DNA of 64,000 bases, from assembly GCA_028023455.1 (NCBI GenBank), contig JAQFVV010000031.1, forward strand, positions 2,108,001-2,172,000, given 5' to 3'. The notes beneath the pieces are model-generated. The model ran no database searches. It saw only the letters and a program-made list of their open reading frames with translations, and had not been told where the DNA came from. Position numbers and translations under genes: made by a program. This document shows positions 23,407 to 34,560 of this stretch, in pieces. How positions within the stretch are numbered: position 1 is the stretch's first letter; every line of letters starts with the position of its first letter. The stretch is from Epiperipatus broadwayi (lineage: Eukaryota > Onychophora > Udeonychophora > Euonychophora > Peripatidae).

Positions 23407-26240
23407 AGCAGTTAGTTAGACTAAACCAAAACTAATTACTAGCCAATAGGTCAGCAAATGGTTATCTAATTAATTTAAACTAAGATAAGATCAATTTGGC
23501 AAGCTTTCCCTGGGCATTTTAAGTAATGGCAGAGTGATGTCCACTGCATTCTGGCATTTGAAGTTTTATGAATTCCTGAGCCATAAAACAATTAGATTTT
23601 TTTTTAATTGGCAAGCTCTTCTTTTCCATTGTTCCTCTATGAGTGACTAATATAGAAATGTTTGTTTTGCAATGTCTATTTAAAAATTATTTTATATTAC
23701 TTGAAAAACACCAAAGAGCTACAAAATAATCATAATATTCCTTTTTAAAAACTATTTAATTTTTTTTTTTATATGTTCCAGATTTTTATCTGTTTTGTTA
23801 AAAAAAAAAAAACAGACATTTCCTGCTATTGAGTATATTTCTTTAATAAAAAAAACAACAACTTCTAAGCTTCAAGATTAAAGCACTTGATTGGAGCGAT
23901 AAAAATTCATTTTTCTTTCTATAAATTAAAATAGAATTGATCAGATTGTTGGTAATTATAAAGCTACATAAAAATGTCAATTCTAATCAAGGTTCAAACA
24001 GAATGACACATGATTACAATATATATTAAAAAAATCAAGAAACGTGTATATTATATACTATAATGGTTGACTTATTTCAGCTTTTAAAAGTTATTAAGCT
24101 TCTATTATAAAAAGGTAAATATTTGACAGTTAGCTTCAAGCATCATAGAAATAACCTGCAATAGATTTTTTTGTTAAATAAGTCAAGTTTACCGAATTAA
24201 AAAAGTTATTTAGGCATAAAAAATTTATGATTGAGTAATAAATATTTTTTTAAACTTTATTTTTAAAAAAAAAATGCAGAAACAGGGCACACATCATACC
24301 ACCTCATTCTTTTCATAGATATAATCATAGTGTGGGAAATATTATTTTTGAATGAGCGATCTTATTTTTTTATATTTTGTTGAAAAATATATATTTTCTT
24401 TATATTGCTATGAGTAATTAAAGAAAGAGGCACCATTATCAACTTAATGGTCCTAACTTCCAAATTATTTAATATTGCAGTTTTACATCTGTTTTTTTTT
24501 TTTTGCAAATTATGTACATTAATATTAATCAAAGCAATTTTTGATAGAAAACATGAATATATGAAGCATTCATAATTACAAAAAGCATTAAAGGGTAGCG
24601 ATCATGCAATAGTATCTATATTTAAGAATTTGTAAACTTGATAAATGAAAGCTCAGAATATGGTTATTAATGAAATAAAGACTTGTTACTAAGAAATATT
24701 TAAAAAAAAAAAAAAAATTCAAGAGAACTCTCAACATCTTTCTCAAATAAACAACTTTCAATAACAGTTCACATTTTAACTTCTCATCTAAAATGTGATT
24801 TTTTATTCAATAGTATTTTGAATTTTAACAAAAATTTCCAACTATGAAAACAGTTTTTTTCTCATCTTTTTCTTGTACTATATCTTTTATTCTTCAATTA
24901 TTTTTAGATCCTTGATATTGCCTGTCTCTTGATCTTTTCATTTGTCAAAAAAAAAAAAAATATTATTCTGTGATTTAGAAGTATTTAGCAGTAATACAAT
25001 AGACATGGCATTATATTTATTGTTATTTTATGCTAGAATAGTCTTTTGAAAACATGATTCATTTCATCATAATGATCAGTTTAGAGTCTTTTCACTTTGT
25101 GAACCAATTTTTAAGGAAACATTCTAAATGCTTTCCAGTGTATGTATATTGTAATGATAAAGATAACCACATGTTAAATGCTTATAGAAATATTGCAACT
25201 CTTTCAATACTAGTAATGGTTTCATCATATATGGAACCTTCACTTTCAGCTAAAATTTATTAAATATGTAATTAAAAAGATTGGAATTAAATATGTAATT
25301 AAATGATTTGACATTGAATGACCTGCTAAGTTGGTTGAAGAAAGACTATTCATATAGCAATAAATTTAATTAAAGAAATCTTATATATAAAAAGAGGGGG
25401 GGGGGCTTTTAAATATCATATTACAGTGCAAAGATTTTCCCAGCATCTTTTCACAGAGGAACAATGAAAAAAGAAGATAATATTCACCAGTCTAGTGAGA
25501 TCTGCATTATATATATATTCTATAACTTCTTAGCTTGTGTTCAAATTAAATCCTCTATAAAAAATCTGCTTAATGATCTTGGCATCTGAATCTCAAATAT
25601 GAATTTATATCATTGAAGGAAGACTACTTCAAATATAAAATATATATCAAGTAGATCTCTTCTAGTGGTATAATTTTAAGCTTGAGATTTAGAAACCAAA
25701 CTTAAACAAAGTAATATTCTAGTACAATTATTAAATAATATTAAAAATAAATTATGATTGTGTTAGCTCATAATTAGTGAATCCTTTTTGATGAAAATTT
25801 AAAGATCCAAGATTTGAGCATCTCATTCTAGTTTTCATACATTAGATTTCATCATCCAAAAGAGAAAAAATTGGCTAATAATTGATCCAGACCTTATTTT
25901 TTCTGAGAACATCTTAATGGCACTGGTCTTTTTTTCCAACAAATTTTCCAACAAATACTATTATATTTATCATTTACATCTAGCCCTTTCTCTACCTGTA
26001 CTCTTATTATTGTTCAATTTATTCATGTTTCTCCCCTTATGTTAATTGATTGTGAAATTCTTTATTGGCATTTTTTTATTCTATTGCATATCAAATCTTT
26101 TCAAAATTAATAGCTATTGATGTTTATTCATTCAAGCCAGTTTAACCTAGAATTTTTACAATCTAGCTGAAAAGATCCATTTACTGATCAAATAATTAAT
26201 TGAGTAGGTAGTTTGTTTTTGGACTAACTACTTACATTTT
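23407..26240. other. AT-rich stretch, no confident feature
   Basis: Long A/T homopolymers (near 23800, 24500, 24700, 24950) and a short G run (25396-25405). A 69-codon ORF at 25054-25263 faintly recalls a hAT C-terminal segment (YRNIATLSILV ... SLS) but is too weak to call. Confidence 0.5.
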
Positions 26241-26577
26241 AAAATAGGCAAAACTCTCCATACAGTAGTGCCACTCAGTGCCAACCAAAGTAATCAATGG
26301 ATGCCAGAAGGCTTGTGCATAAAATCCCCATCTAGTGCCTACTCATCCTATATCCCAGACTAGTTTCTGGCTTGTGGCCTTCGTCAGTGAGGAGCTTTGG
26401 AAACTAGTCTGGGGATATTGGATGGGTAGGCACTAGATGAGGATTTTATGCACAAGCCTTCTGGAATCCATTGATTACTTTGGTGGGCACTGAGTGGCAC
26501 TACTATATGGAGAGTTTTGCCTGTTTTAATAACAGTTATGTGCTAGCATAAGGAATAGTGATCATGTGATGTTTGGT
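26241..26577. mobile_element. Palindromic MITE family 1, copy 3 (most complete hairpin)
   Basis: 26241-26366 and 26395-26527 are nearly exact reverse complements. The outer edge is GGCAAAACTCTCCATACAGT; inside come GCCACTCAGTGCCAACCAAA, AATCAATGGATGCCAGAAGG, CTTGTGCATAAAATCC, CTAGTGCCTACTCATCC and CCCAGACTAGTTTC. The loop, about 30 bp, holds GGCTTGTGGCCTTCGTCAG. On the right side alone the element continues through TATGTGCTAGCATAAGGAAT to GTGATCATGTGATGTTT, the terminus shared with the other copies. No ORF. A transcript would form an unusually stable hairpin. Confidence 0.9.
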
Positions 26578-26939
26578 ACTTAAATTTTATCTGGCTTCAT
26601 GTATATATTCTTCAAATAATGGGTTGGCCTTATATGATGCTTCTAATAAGAAAAATTCCTAAGAATAAAAACATAAATTTTAATCTAAATGAAAATATAT
26701 TGGCAAAATCAAAAGTCAGCATATCTTTTAAAAACAAAATACAGTATGTATCATAATTTAATGTGTCATAAGCATTCTACTATTTAGAACTCCATAAAAT
26801 GATTACTTTTTTAAAAAATATGAAATACTCCATGATATCAATACTTTTTGTTTAATCTTCACTATTTTTACATTCCCTTCACTTAATGTAAATGATTAAA
26901 AAAAACTGTAGTCTGCATGAAAACTTTTAAAACGTCTAA
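26578..26939. other. AT-rich spacer
   Basis: Nothing recognised. Confidence 0.5.
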
Positions 26940-28780
26940 GTAGTCTGCTTGTGGGAACCAGGGACTCCAGTTAATTCTGTCACAGGCTTCCTATTTTTAT
27001 TTCCATTTTCCTAGGTTAGGAAATTAAACCTTCCTAAAATTATTCAAAGTTAAAAGAGCAATCTCTTAACTCTCTTTCCATGCAAAAATTATGTCACGAT
27101 CTGTTAACAGGTAAGGATAATTACAACCTTTCTTAATAACACTGGGAAAATGAGATCACTGCCATTAATTATTCTAGAGATTTCTGTAGTAGTTTTGCCT
27201 TTTCTAGGAAGAAATTGGATTTCACTTTGCTTTGCTGACTGAGTGAGGGAGTCTGGATGTTTGGAAGGTCCCTCAGGGTCTAAACACCAGTTCTTATGGA
27301 GGTGTGGGCTGGGAGGATGCTGGGAGATCATTATTGAATCAGATTTTCTGTTAATTGGAAAACATAATAACATTACTTCTTGCAGTTTCAGTGAATTTGT
27401 AGTAAACCAGAGATTTTACATTTGCTGACTGAGTGGGGGAGTCTGGTGATTGGGAGAATACCTGGGAACCTAAATCACAGCTCCTATGGTGTGGGGAGCT
27501 GTGAGGAGGGCGTTAAGAAAATTATTATTGACTTAGACATTCTCATTCATAAGAAGGCAATTGAAACATTACTTATTGCGGTTTTGGTGCTTTTGTTATA
27601 GACCAACATTTTATCTTTGCTGTCCAAATAGGATACAGGGGTTAGGAAAGTCCCAGGAGTCTAAATCACAGTTCTTTGTGAGGCAAAAGTGAGAGGAGGG
27701 TGTTAAGAGGACCGTTAGCAATTTTGATTATCTCATTCATTGTGTTTTTGACAATTTTGTGATAAAACAAATATTTCACCTTTGCTGTCTGGGTTAGAGG
27801 ATCTAGTAGTTGAAGGGGGGGGCCTAGGAGCCTAAATTGTAGTTCTTTGGGGAGAAACTGTGAGGAGGGTGTTAAGGGGATTGTTGCCAATTCTGATTCC
27901 CTCATTCACAAGAAAGCAATAGTCACATTACTTACAGTGGTATGGATGCAGTTATTAAAACCAGAGACTTTACCTAGTAATTAACAATTTCACTGAACAG
28001 TAATTTATTTTGGTCTGCATCTAAACATTGCCTTAGGATGTCTCTCAAGCACTCACTCACCTATCATAAATTGGATCCCATATAATAGACTCTCAAAATG
28101 TTATTCATTGTTGAACTCTAAATTTCGTAGATCATTTCTAATTACAACAATCAATTACTACCAATTATTAATTATCTCATGGAATAAGGCCACCAATGGT
28201 TAATCAGACTATGCACTAATGCTCCTGGTTTTCACTGGATCTTAAGTTGTTGAAACAAGATAGACAAAATTCAATTCCTGAAGTCAGTTCTGTATTATAC
28301 GATGTAAACCAATAGTGGCTCTTGGGATTAACAATCAATCTTTATATAACACATAATGTAGGCAGATAACATTGGGGATATATACTAAGGCTCCTGTTTA
28401 AAAACGAAGGAAAATTTCACAAGCTAGCCAAAGAAATTCCTGGCATTTTCTGCTGTGATTAAACCTTGGAATAAGATTACTGTCTCAATATCACATCAAT
28501 TGTCTCAGTGACTGTCCTTGGAATAACAACCAAGGAGATACTACTTCAATCTCTTCTATTGTCCAGGGAGAGAAATCTAATGAAATCTTAACTTGAGTTA
28601 TTGCATCCCTCTTAAAAATCCTACCCTCCTCTTTGACATCGATATTACCATTTGTGCCTTATTATGACATTATTGCCATTGCTTAATTCAGAGAAGTCAA
28701 TCTATGTACCCCATTGTAACTCAACCTTATGTACACCTTAGATTTTAAATAAAGTTCATTTTAGAAATAAAAAAAGTCCA
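26940..28780 (+). repeat. GC-richer unit ending in AATAAA and A-run, with an internal tandem array
   Basis: The composition is clearly less AT-rich than the flanks. The right edge reads TTTTAAATAAAGTTCATTTT followed within ~10 bp by AAATAAAAAAAG, resembling a polyadenylation signal and retroposed A-tail. The left edge is not defined. No ORF of length is present on the plus strand; minus-strand ORFs of 79-89 codons cross the tandem array and have no known motif. Could be a retroposed non-coding transcript, a 3' end of a retroelement, or an exon-bearing unit of a host gene. I cannot decide. Confidence 0.45.
27229..27962. repeat. Tandem array, ~165-193-bp units, about four copies
   Basis: Unit starts at about 27229, 27419, 27613 and 27778, each with TTTGCTG followed by a G-rich stretch, then CCTAAA(T)CACAG or similar, then TGTGAGGAGGGTGTTAAG or a variant, then TCTCATTCA. 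Units have diverged substantially, and a further half unit precedes 27229. The G-rich strand has runs such as GGGGGGG (27817-27823) that could affect DNA structure. Confidence 0.8.
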
Positions 28781-30429
28781 AGTATCAATAGCCTATAATT
28801 AGCAAGCTTCTAAACAAGATTTTCTGCTCAAATGCACTCGCTTGAATCATCAGCTGAGAACTGCCATTATTCACTAAAAAAGACCCTTTACATCATAAGA
28901 TATATAACAGTAAAGGAACCATTTTTAAATAACACACTGCAGGGCAAAGCCAATTAGTGGACGATTTCTTCATTCTTGTTTTATCCTCTACCTAAAATGA
29001 GCTTGATTCTTAGCTTACTTTTTTTGGGACGGTTATGGGCTGTCTAACTGAATAAAAATTGTAAGTTTGAATGGATAAAAGTCTTTAAAGTTTTATCTAG
29101 ATTGGAATTTGAATTCAGATTGTGGGCATGGATATGGATATATCACCATAGCACTAAGATCTTTCGATATGGCAGTAAAACATTTTCGAAAACAACATAA
29201 AGTGATGCGTAAATGAAATACATTTGAATTTTTAATTATAATTATAAACTTTTATCGTATTTGTTCTGCCTTCTAATTTACTATAACGTTGATTGATGTT
29301 ATTAGCAGGATTTTATTTCCTTGTTTCGTTTTTTTTATTATTATAAATTTAATAAACTCAACCGCCCTCTCCTCTCCATTAATACTGTTTGTGTGAATGA
29401 GAGAAAAAATCAATATCATTTTTTACAGGGATTGATCCTGCATATACACATCATTTATAAACCAAATAAAACATACGTTTAATTTATTATACTTAACAAT
29501 ATATTTTTTGTCTTCGGAGCTTGTTCAATTTTTAAAAAGAAATCAAACTAGAAAATATACATTTTTAGACTTTAATCTCCCTTCCCATTAATGTATACAT
29601 TTAAGTAATAATTGCAGCTTACCAACTATATAGTAAGAAGAAGGTTGAATTTGTAAAATATAATTTTTTTTTTTAATATGAAGGAACTAAATAAATAGAT
29701 TTTAACGATAATTGAAACTTATTATTAATGTTGCTTTTTTTGTCTTCAAATTGACAGTTTGTGACATTTGCCTTGTAATTCATTAAATAAAAATATGGAA
29801 CATATTAGAAAAATATGAAATGCCTGATTTATTGAGATTAAATTCTGAATGAATTACAGCCGCAGGATATTAATTTTTTATATACACGCAAAAAAAAAAA
29901 ATTACAATTATTATCAAGGAATTTTAAAGATTTTTTTATTATATATATATATAACGGTTTTTTAAAAATAAAAATTCTTCATCTATAAATATGTATACTG
30001 TATATGAGGGGAAATGTTAGTAAGTTGTTCGAATATCTACCATTTAGAAACAAAAGTAAGATAAGCCGAATAGTAGTATACACAGAGGTGCAGTAATTTC
30101 ATAAATATATACATAGATCATCTTCAATATCAATTACCAATCATAAAGGAATGTGACCATCCTAACTCCCGAAAAAAAAAAGTAAGCTAGAAAGAGCAGG
30201 AACGCGAACAAAATAACTGAAAAATAAAGATGAGTTTTGCAATGATTATACCAACCAATCAATGAGACGTAAAATATCCCCATAAATCAGTATTAGTGAG
30301 GAAAAAATAATACAAAAACCATTAAATTTAGATGAGCCTTGACTAAGCAAATTTTTATTAATGTATATATATATGGTGAATAAAGAGTATTACTAAAAGT
30401 ATAAATATTAAAAATACAACTGGAGCAGG
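28781..30429. other. AT-rich stretch with a possible SINE head
   Basis: 29090-29180 on the minus strand has TAGTGCTATGGTGATAT and GAATTCAAATTCC in tRNA-like spacing, too degenerate to call. Otherwise only A/T-rich sequence. Confidence 0.4.
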
Positions 30430-30970
30430 ATTTATTATAAATAAAATATAGAACAACATTATTGAAATTGTTGGTATATCAGGCAGAGTGACAATTTAAT
30501 GGTAGATATCACATGCAGATAATTCAGATTTATGCCTCAACAAGTTCTCAGTATGGTGAGAAGATTTTTATATAAATGTTAATAATTCTTGATCAGGTCA
30601 AAGAATATTTTAAAACTGTTATAGTGAATTTTAACGTTATGATTGGAAAACAATTTAAGATAAAAGCGTGGGGAGTAAATTTAATTATGGAAACAAAAAA
30701 TGAAAAAGATCATAAACTATATATTATTAATTTCTTTTTAAAGAATAATCCAAGATAGAAGTGGTTATGGAAACATTCAAATAAAAGCAAGGTATAAAAA
30801 CTAATAAAAACATATATTTCAAGATTGTGATGTACTTTGATTCAATGCATTAAATAATCATCAATTAAGTAAATATTGATGTAAAGCTAGAAAGACAAAA
30901 GTATTTAAGAAAGACAATATTAATAGTTGATATTCTTATTCTTTATAAATATTTCAATGAATTTAAACTA
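30430..30970 (+). pseudogene. RTE-like LINE endonuclease (APE) domain fragment
   Basis: RTE-clade LINEs encode an AP-type endonuclease that nicks target DNA before reverse transcription. Translation gives IIQIYASTSSQYGE (family: QVYAPTS.. block), then FKTVIVNFNVMIGKQ (family GDFNAKIG, with the metal-binding Asp now Asn), then HKLYIINFFLKNNPR and KWLWKHSN (family NTxFKK..RKWTWxSP). Near 30820-30870 a decayed FNALNNHQLSKY corresponds to the FNTGSDHRLVR block, with its catalytic SDH lost. Stops and frameshifts occur between blocks. The 60-codon ORF at 30576-30758 is the best-preserved part. Four blocks in the correct order make the assignment to the endonuclease good; the clade is by resemblance. 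Confidence 0.75.
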
Positions 30971-31779
30971 GAATTTGTAAATGATTTTATAATATTAATA
31001 GAATTTAAAGATGGGGTTTTCCTTAAAAGAGAACATTTTAATTAACTTATACTCTACTAAGGGCTACTTCACAAACAACTAGAAAATACAAAAAAAGAAA
31101 CAATTCATTAATGAATTTTTTTTATTAAAATAAGATAACATTCAAGAAAAAGAATATGAAAATATTTAAAACTCATCAATTTACAGTGGACTTGTATACA
31201 TTATAAATCAATAGCAAACTTTAATAAATATATAAATACTTATTTATGTGGTTCAGGATTTAAAATATTACCATACTACACATTAAGGACACCAAAAAAA
31301 AAAAAAAAACAATTGTCTTAGACTGGTTGACAATAAGTAATTTAATCAATTTATGAAGGCTAAGTCAAGTGTCCCATTTGTGAGAGATTTGAGTTGGAAA
31401 AATTGGGGAAAATATAATACATGGTGAAATGGGGATTAGCCTATTTTGATACCAGAGGTCAAATAAACAAACCTCAAATAAGTCAATAACATATAATGAG
31501 CTATCAGTGATGATGCATCCCAAAAACAAAATTATGATCTCAATTGAAAACCCATCCATCTATAAAAACATTAGAAAATATATTGTTAAATCTACCATTA
31601 ACACATATTGGTATTAAATTTATTTATGGTTATTTTCCACATACAGTTTTCCTCATCAAATTTCATATATGGTCTTTTGACACAATGTCTAAGTTATTTG
31701 GCCTAGAAAAAGAAACTTTCTTAGACATAGTTATTACTGTTCTTTCGAAAGTAATATTAGATCAAACCTAATATTCTCC
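30971..31779. other. AT-rich stretch, possibly decayed LINE body
   Basis: 31360-31780 precedes a LINE C-terminal segment and may be its upstream part. Short ORFs on both strands (31365-31559, 31544-31771) show no motif. Confidence 0.35.
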
Positions 31780-32050
31780 AAAAACTTACTAAGCAAGATA
31801 TTGGCACCAATCTTCCTGATTAATGGCAAAAAACAATCAGAACTGCATTATCGTTATTAAGATTCATATGGCTAGTAAGATGCAAAGCAATAATTCAAAA
31901 CAAAGACTTATTCTGTTTTATAGTTCTACAAAAACTGAAATTAACAATTTTATAAAGATGTTAAATACATATCCAAAAAATTTAAGAAGTAAGATGTGGC
32001 TTAGAGAATTTTTAATGCGTGGGATCCTTTATTATCTAATTGAAAGATAA
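31780..32050 (+). pseudogene. LINE-A 3'-terminal coding fragment
   Basis: One frame gives TIRTALSLLRFIWLVRCKAI, matching the segment RLAVFITYAIWFVRCKAQ near the end of the LINE pseudogene at 56.8-58.3 kb (shared: IW.VRCKA). A shifted frame then gives MWLREF where the other copy has TWKLF. Only the C-terminal part is recognisable, with at least one frameshift. Same strand as the other copies of the family. Confidence 0.6.
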
Positions 32051-32227
32051 GCTTACTACCACACCATCATTATTAATAGAATTATTTTATAATAAAATAA
32101 AATACTCATGAAATATGCAAGAACAATAATGATCAATGAACAAAATATATTTAGACCTTATTTAATGTAACATGTTAAAAGATAAAATATAATTTCTGAA
32201 CATACAACTTGATGTTGTATAAAGTAT

Positions 32228-32341
32228 ATAGTAAAATACACACATTAAAAAATATTTGTAATTCTGTAAAATAATATAATTATTTTCTTATGTGAACATT
32301 AACTTTTTTGTGTGTACTATTTTACAGAATTAGAAATATTT
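32228..32341. repeat. Imperfect inverted repeat, ~114 bp
   Basis: AAATATTTGTAATTCTGTAA and adjoining AAAATACACAC at left have inverted partners in TTACAGAATTAGAAATATTT and GTGTGTACTATTTT at right. The order of the blocks is not a simple mirror, so it may be rearranged. No function seen. Confidence 0.6.
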
Positions 32342-32444
32342 AATTGTAAACTGATGAATTTTAAAGCAAATATAACTATAAAATAGTGATGCTACAGATG
32401 AAAGCAAAAATATCAAAAAATAGTTGAAGAGTTGGAGTGATGAG

Positions 32445-32692
32445 GTGGATTGAAACCAGTCCATTAAAGTATGAAGATTGGCTATCTTAATATATATCTG
32501 AGCACTTATAGAATATATGTGTAGAGATGGTAATCTGGACCAACTGATGATTGCTGGTTTAGCATGAAATACGTATATTAGTGATTATTCATCTTTTCAA
32601 CATATATGTGTTCAAGTGTATCAGTATTATAAGATAGTGTGGAGAGTGGTGGGTGATGTGAAAGTCTGTGCTCATATACCCTATAGAAAACA
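32445..32692 (+). mobile_element. SINE family 2, copy 1
   Basis: Matches 41505-41675 (TTGGCTATCTTAATATATAT, CTGAGCACTTAT, GGACCAACTGATGATTGCTG, TTAGCATGAAATAC, GTGAAAGTCTGTGCTCATAT). Its second half matches 51630-51750 (GTGATTATT, ATCTTTTCAACAT), where the B box is intact. Here the B-box position is eroded to GTGCTCATATACCC. Confidence 0.75.
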
Positions 32693-32699
32693 ATATATT

Positions 32700-33010
32700 G
32701 TATTGGAAGTTGTTTTGGCAATTAGGCAAAAAGTTCTCTATTACTAAAAAAGAGATGATATCAAAATTTGAGGAAGAATTTTATATAAAAAAGAATATAA
32801 TAATAATAAAAAAACATTTTTTGAAGTTCCTAATGAAAAAGTAAAACACATAATTAAATATATAAAAATGGAAAGCTCCAGAAAAAGATGAAGGTGACAT
32901 TTAAAAAAAAACTGGCAAACTCTATATCAAATGACTATAAAAATAGATAGTTACATTGGCTATGACAAACCTATGGTAGTGTTTCAAAGATGGCTAATAA
33001 GAAAATTTTG
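32700..33010 (+). pseudogene. LINE RT N-terminal fragment (weak)
   Basis: Translation gives EVPNEKVKHIIKYIK and, one frame over, KWKAPEKDEGDI. L1-like and related LINEs have at the start of the RT domain a block of the form 'I..K..NWKAPGKDGI'. The Gly is Glu here. Remaining sequence is too decayed to read, and no later RT motif follows. The neighbouring 71-codon ORF (33024-33239) is not part of it. Confidence 0.45.
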
Positions 33011-33224
33011 GCGTTACATGTAAATGATATTATTATTAGCCTATATTTTATTAATATTATTTGTTAATAATTATTATTTTCCTTGCAATAACACACTGTT
33101 TTTTCAAAAATGTATATTTCTCTCTTCATTTATATGTGTGTGGGATACATTGCACTGTGTACCAGCAGTGTTCAAAGAAAACAGAAGTGCACCAATTGCA
33201 TATAATTGCACTGAACATAGTCAA

Positions 33225-33316
33225 GTGTTGATGGCCTAGTGGTTAGCATAGCTGCCTTCCAAGCAGCTGGCCCGGGTTTGCTTCCCGGTCAATGCATTTG
33301 ACATATGAAAAAAAAA
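33225..33316 (+). mobile_element. tRNA-Gly(TCC)-like sequence with A-tail, copy C
   Basis: 33225-33295 folds as a near-complete tRNA: acceptor GTGTTGA/TCAATGC pairs throughout with two G-T wobbles, anticodon stem GCTGC/GCAGC is perfect around loop CTTCCAA (anticodon TCC, Gly), T stem CCGGG/CCCGG is perfect, and the D region CTAGTGGTTAGCA is normal. The T loop is TTTGCTT where TTCRANN is nearly invariant, weakening the B box. It is followed by GACATATG and about ten A's, the same tail as copy B (GACATATGAAAAA). A retropseudogene or SINE head is more likely than an active gene. No clear target duplication. Confidence 0.78.
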
Positions 33317-33669
33317 ACAGACAATATAGTATGGATACATTTCAAAGAAATTATTGTTTTTATACATATATAAGAATTTTAAAAATTATTTTCACAGACA
33401 TTTTTCTCCACTATTTTGTTTTAGAAAATTTTGTTGTTGTTCTACTTAACATGACATTATAAACAAAAAACAAAAGTTATTGGAATCAAGTAACAGAACA
33501 TTCCAAAGTTAGTGAAAAGAAAAACGATATAATAAGTCCAATAAAGTAATTTGTGTTTTTTTACATTTTGGAACAATAGTATGCAGAATTTCATCAATAA
33601 AATGGCATTATAAAACAAATCATAAATCTCTTCTTAATAAAGTAATGAAGAACAAAAAGAATTTATTGC

Positions 33670-34560
33670 ACACTATTAAAAACAAAAATGCTCAATCAAT
33701 CTTCCTATTTAAATATATAACTGCTGCTAGTTTTATTGCCTCCAAAATAATTGCATAATTGCCAAACATGGAATAATTTTGATGATGTTGGATATCTAAA
33801 AGAAGTATAGTGAAAATGTGCACCGGTTCTTTTTGAAGATTGGAAATTGCTAAAAATATAATCCATCAGCAAAAAGTAAATGTAAAATCTTCTAGTTTCA
33901 TTTTTCTTTGTCTTGATGAGACTACTGACATAACTAAATCAGCTTAATTATTTTAATTGTTATTATGTTGGAAATGACATCAAAGGAAGAATTAATCAGA
34001 TTATCATCATTAGTAGCAACAATGAAAGATATAGATTTTATCAATGCGATTGTAGATGCACTTGCTGAGAAAGCGATCTTTCCAAAAGTATATCAGTAAC
34101 AATTGATGGTGCTCGTAGTATTATTGGTCAGAAATTTATCACTTCATTTATCAAATATATTAGATGTGCAGTTTTGAATTTTCACTGCATTATATACTTC
34201 AGCATGTTTTATATACTATGACTAGTTTCAAAATATTGGAAGGTATTATAAGCTTTACAGTAATTTAGTCAGTTCTATATCTGAACTATGCTTTAAATAA
34301 ATCAAAATTCCTGGAATTGTTAAATGAGATAAACTCATCATGCAATAGTTTATTTAAGTACAATAATGCCTTGATGGTTAAATCATGAAAAAATTACTGG
34401 AAGATTTGTTGAGTATTTAGAAAAAATTAGACTTTTTTTTTTACATAATGAGAATATCATTGAACACAAGACTGTAGTCTGGGTAAAAAGCATCTTTGTG
34501 CAATTTCACACCTTCAATCCCATGAAATAAAATTTGAAATTAAAACAAAATGAATTTTAT
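33670..34560 (+). pseudogene. GTF2IRD2-like hAT transposase pseudogene, 5' part
   Basis: This hAT group (related to the domesticated transposase in GTF2IRD2) has a recognisable order: an 'ASY.V...IA' segment, a 'LDESTD' block with the first catalytic Asp, a 'VTTDGAPAM.GK' block, 'CIIHQ', and 'FLNEID..Y.DL.Y...VRWLS'. Here, in shifting frames: ITAASFIASKIIA, FLCLDETTDITKSA, then ISNN and LMVLVVLLVRN (decayed TTDGA block), FHCIIYFSMF, and FLELLNEINSSCNSLFKY. Many stops and frameshifts; the Trp of VRWLS is gone. The C-terminal half appears ~1.9 kb on at 36.47 kb. No termini found. Confidence 0.72.

Noticed and set aside
25054-25263. 69-codon ORF faintly like a hAT C-terminal domain
   Set aside because: Only a few scattered residues fit (YRN..T.SILV, SLS). 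The diagnostic IKT.LR segment is missing.
29090-29180. Possible SINE head on the minus strand
   Set aside because: A- and B-box-like segments are too degenerate, and there is no stem pairing or target duplication.
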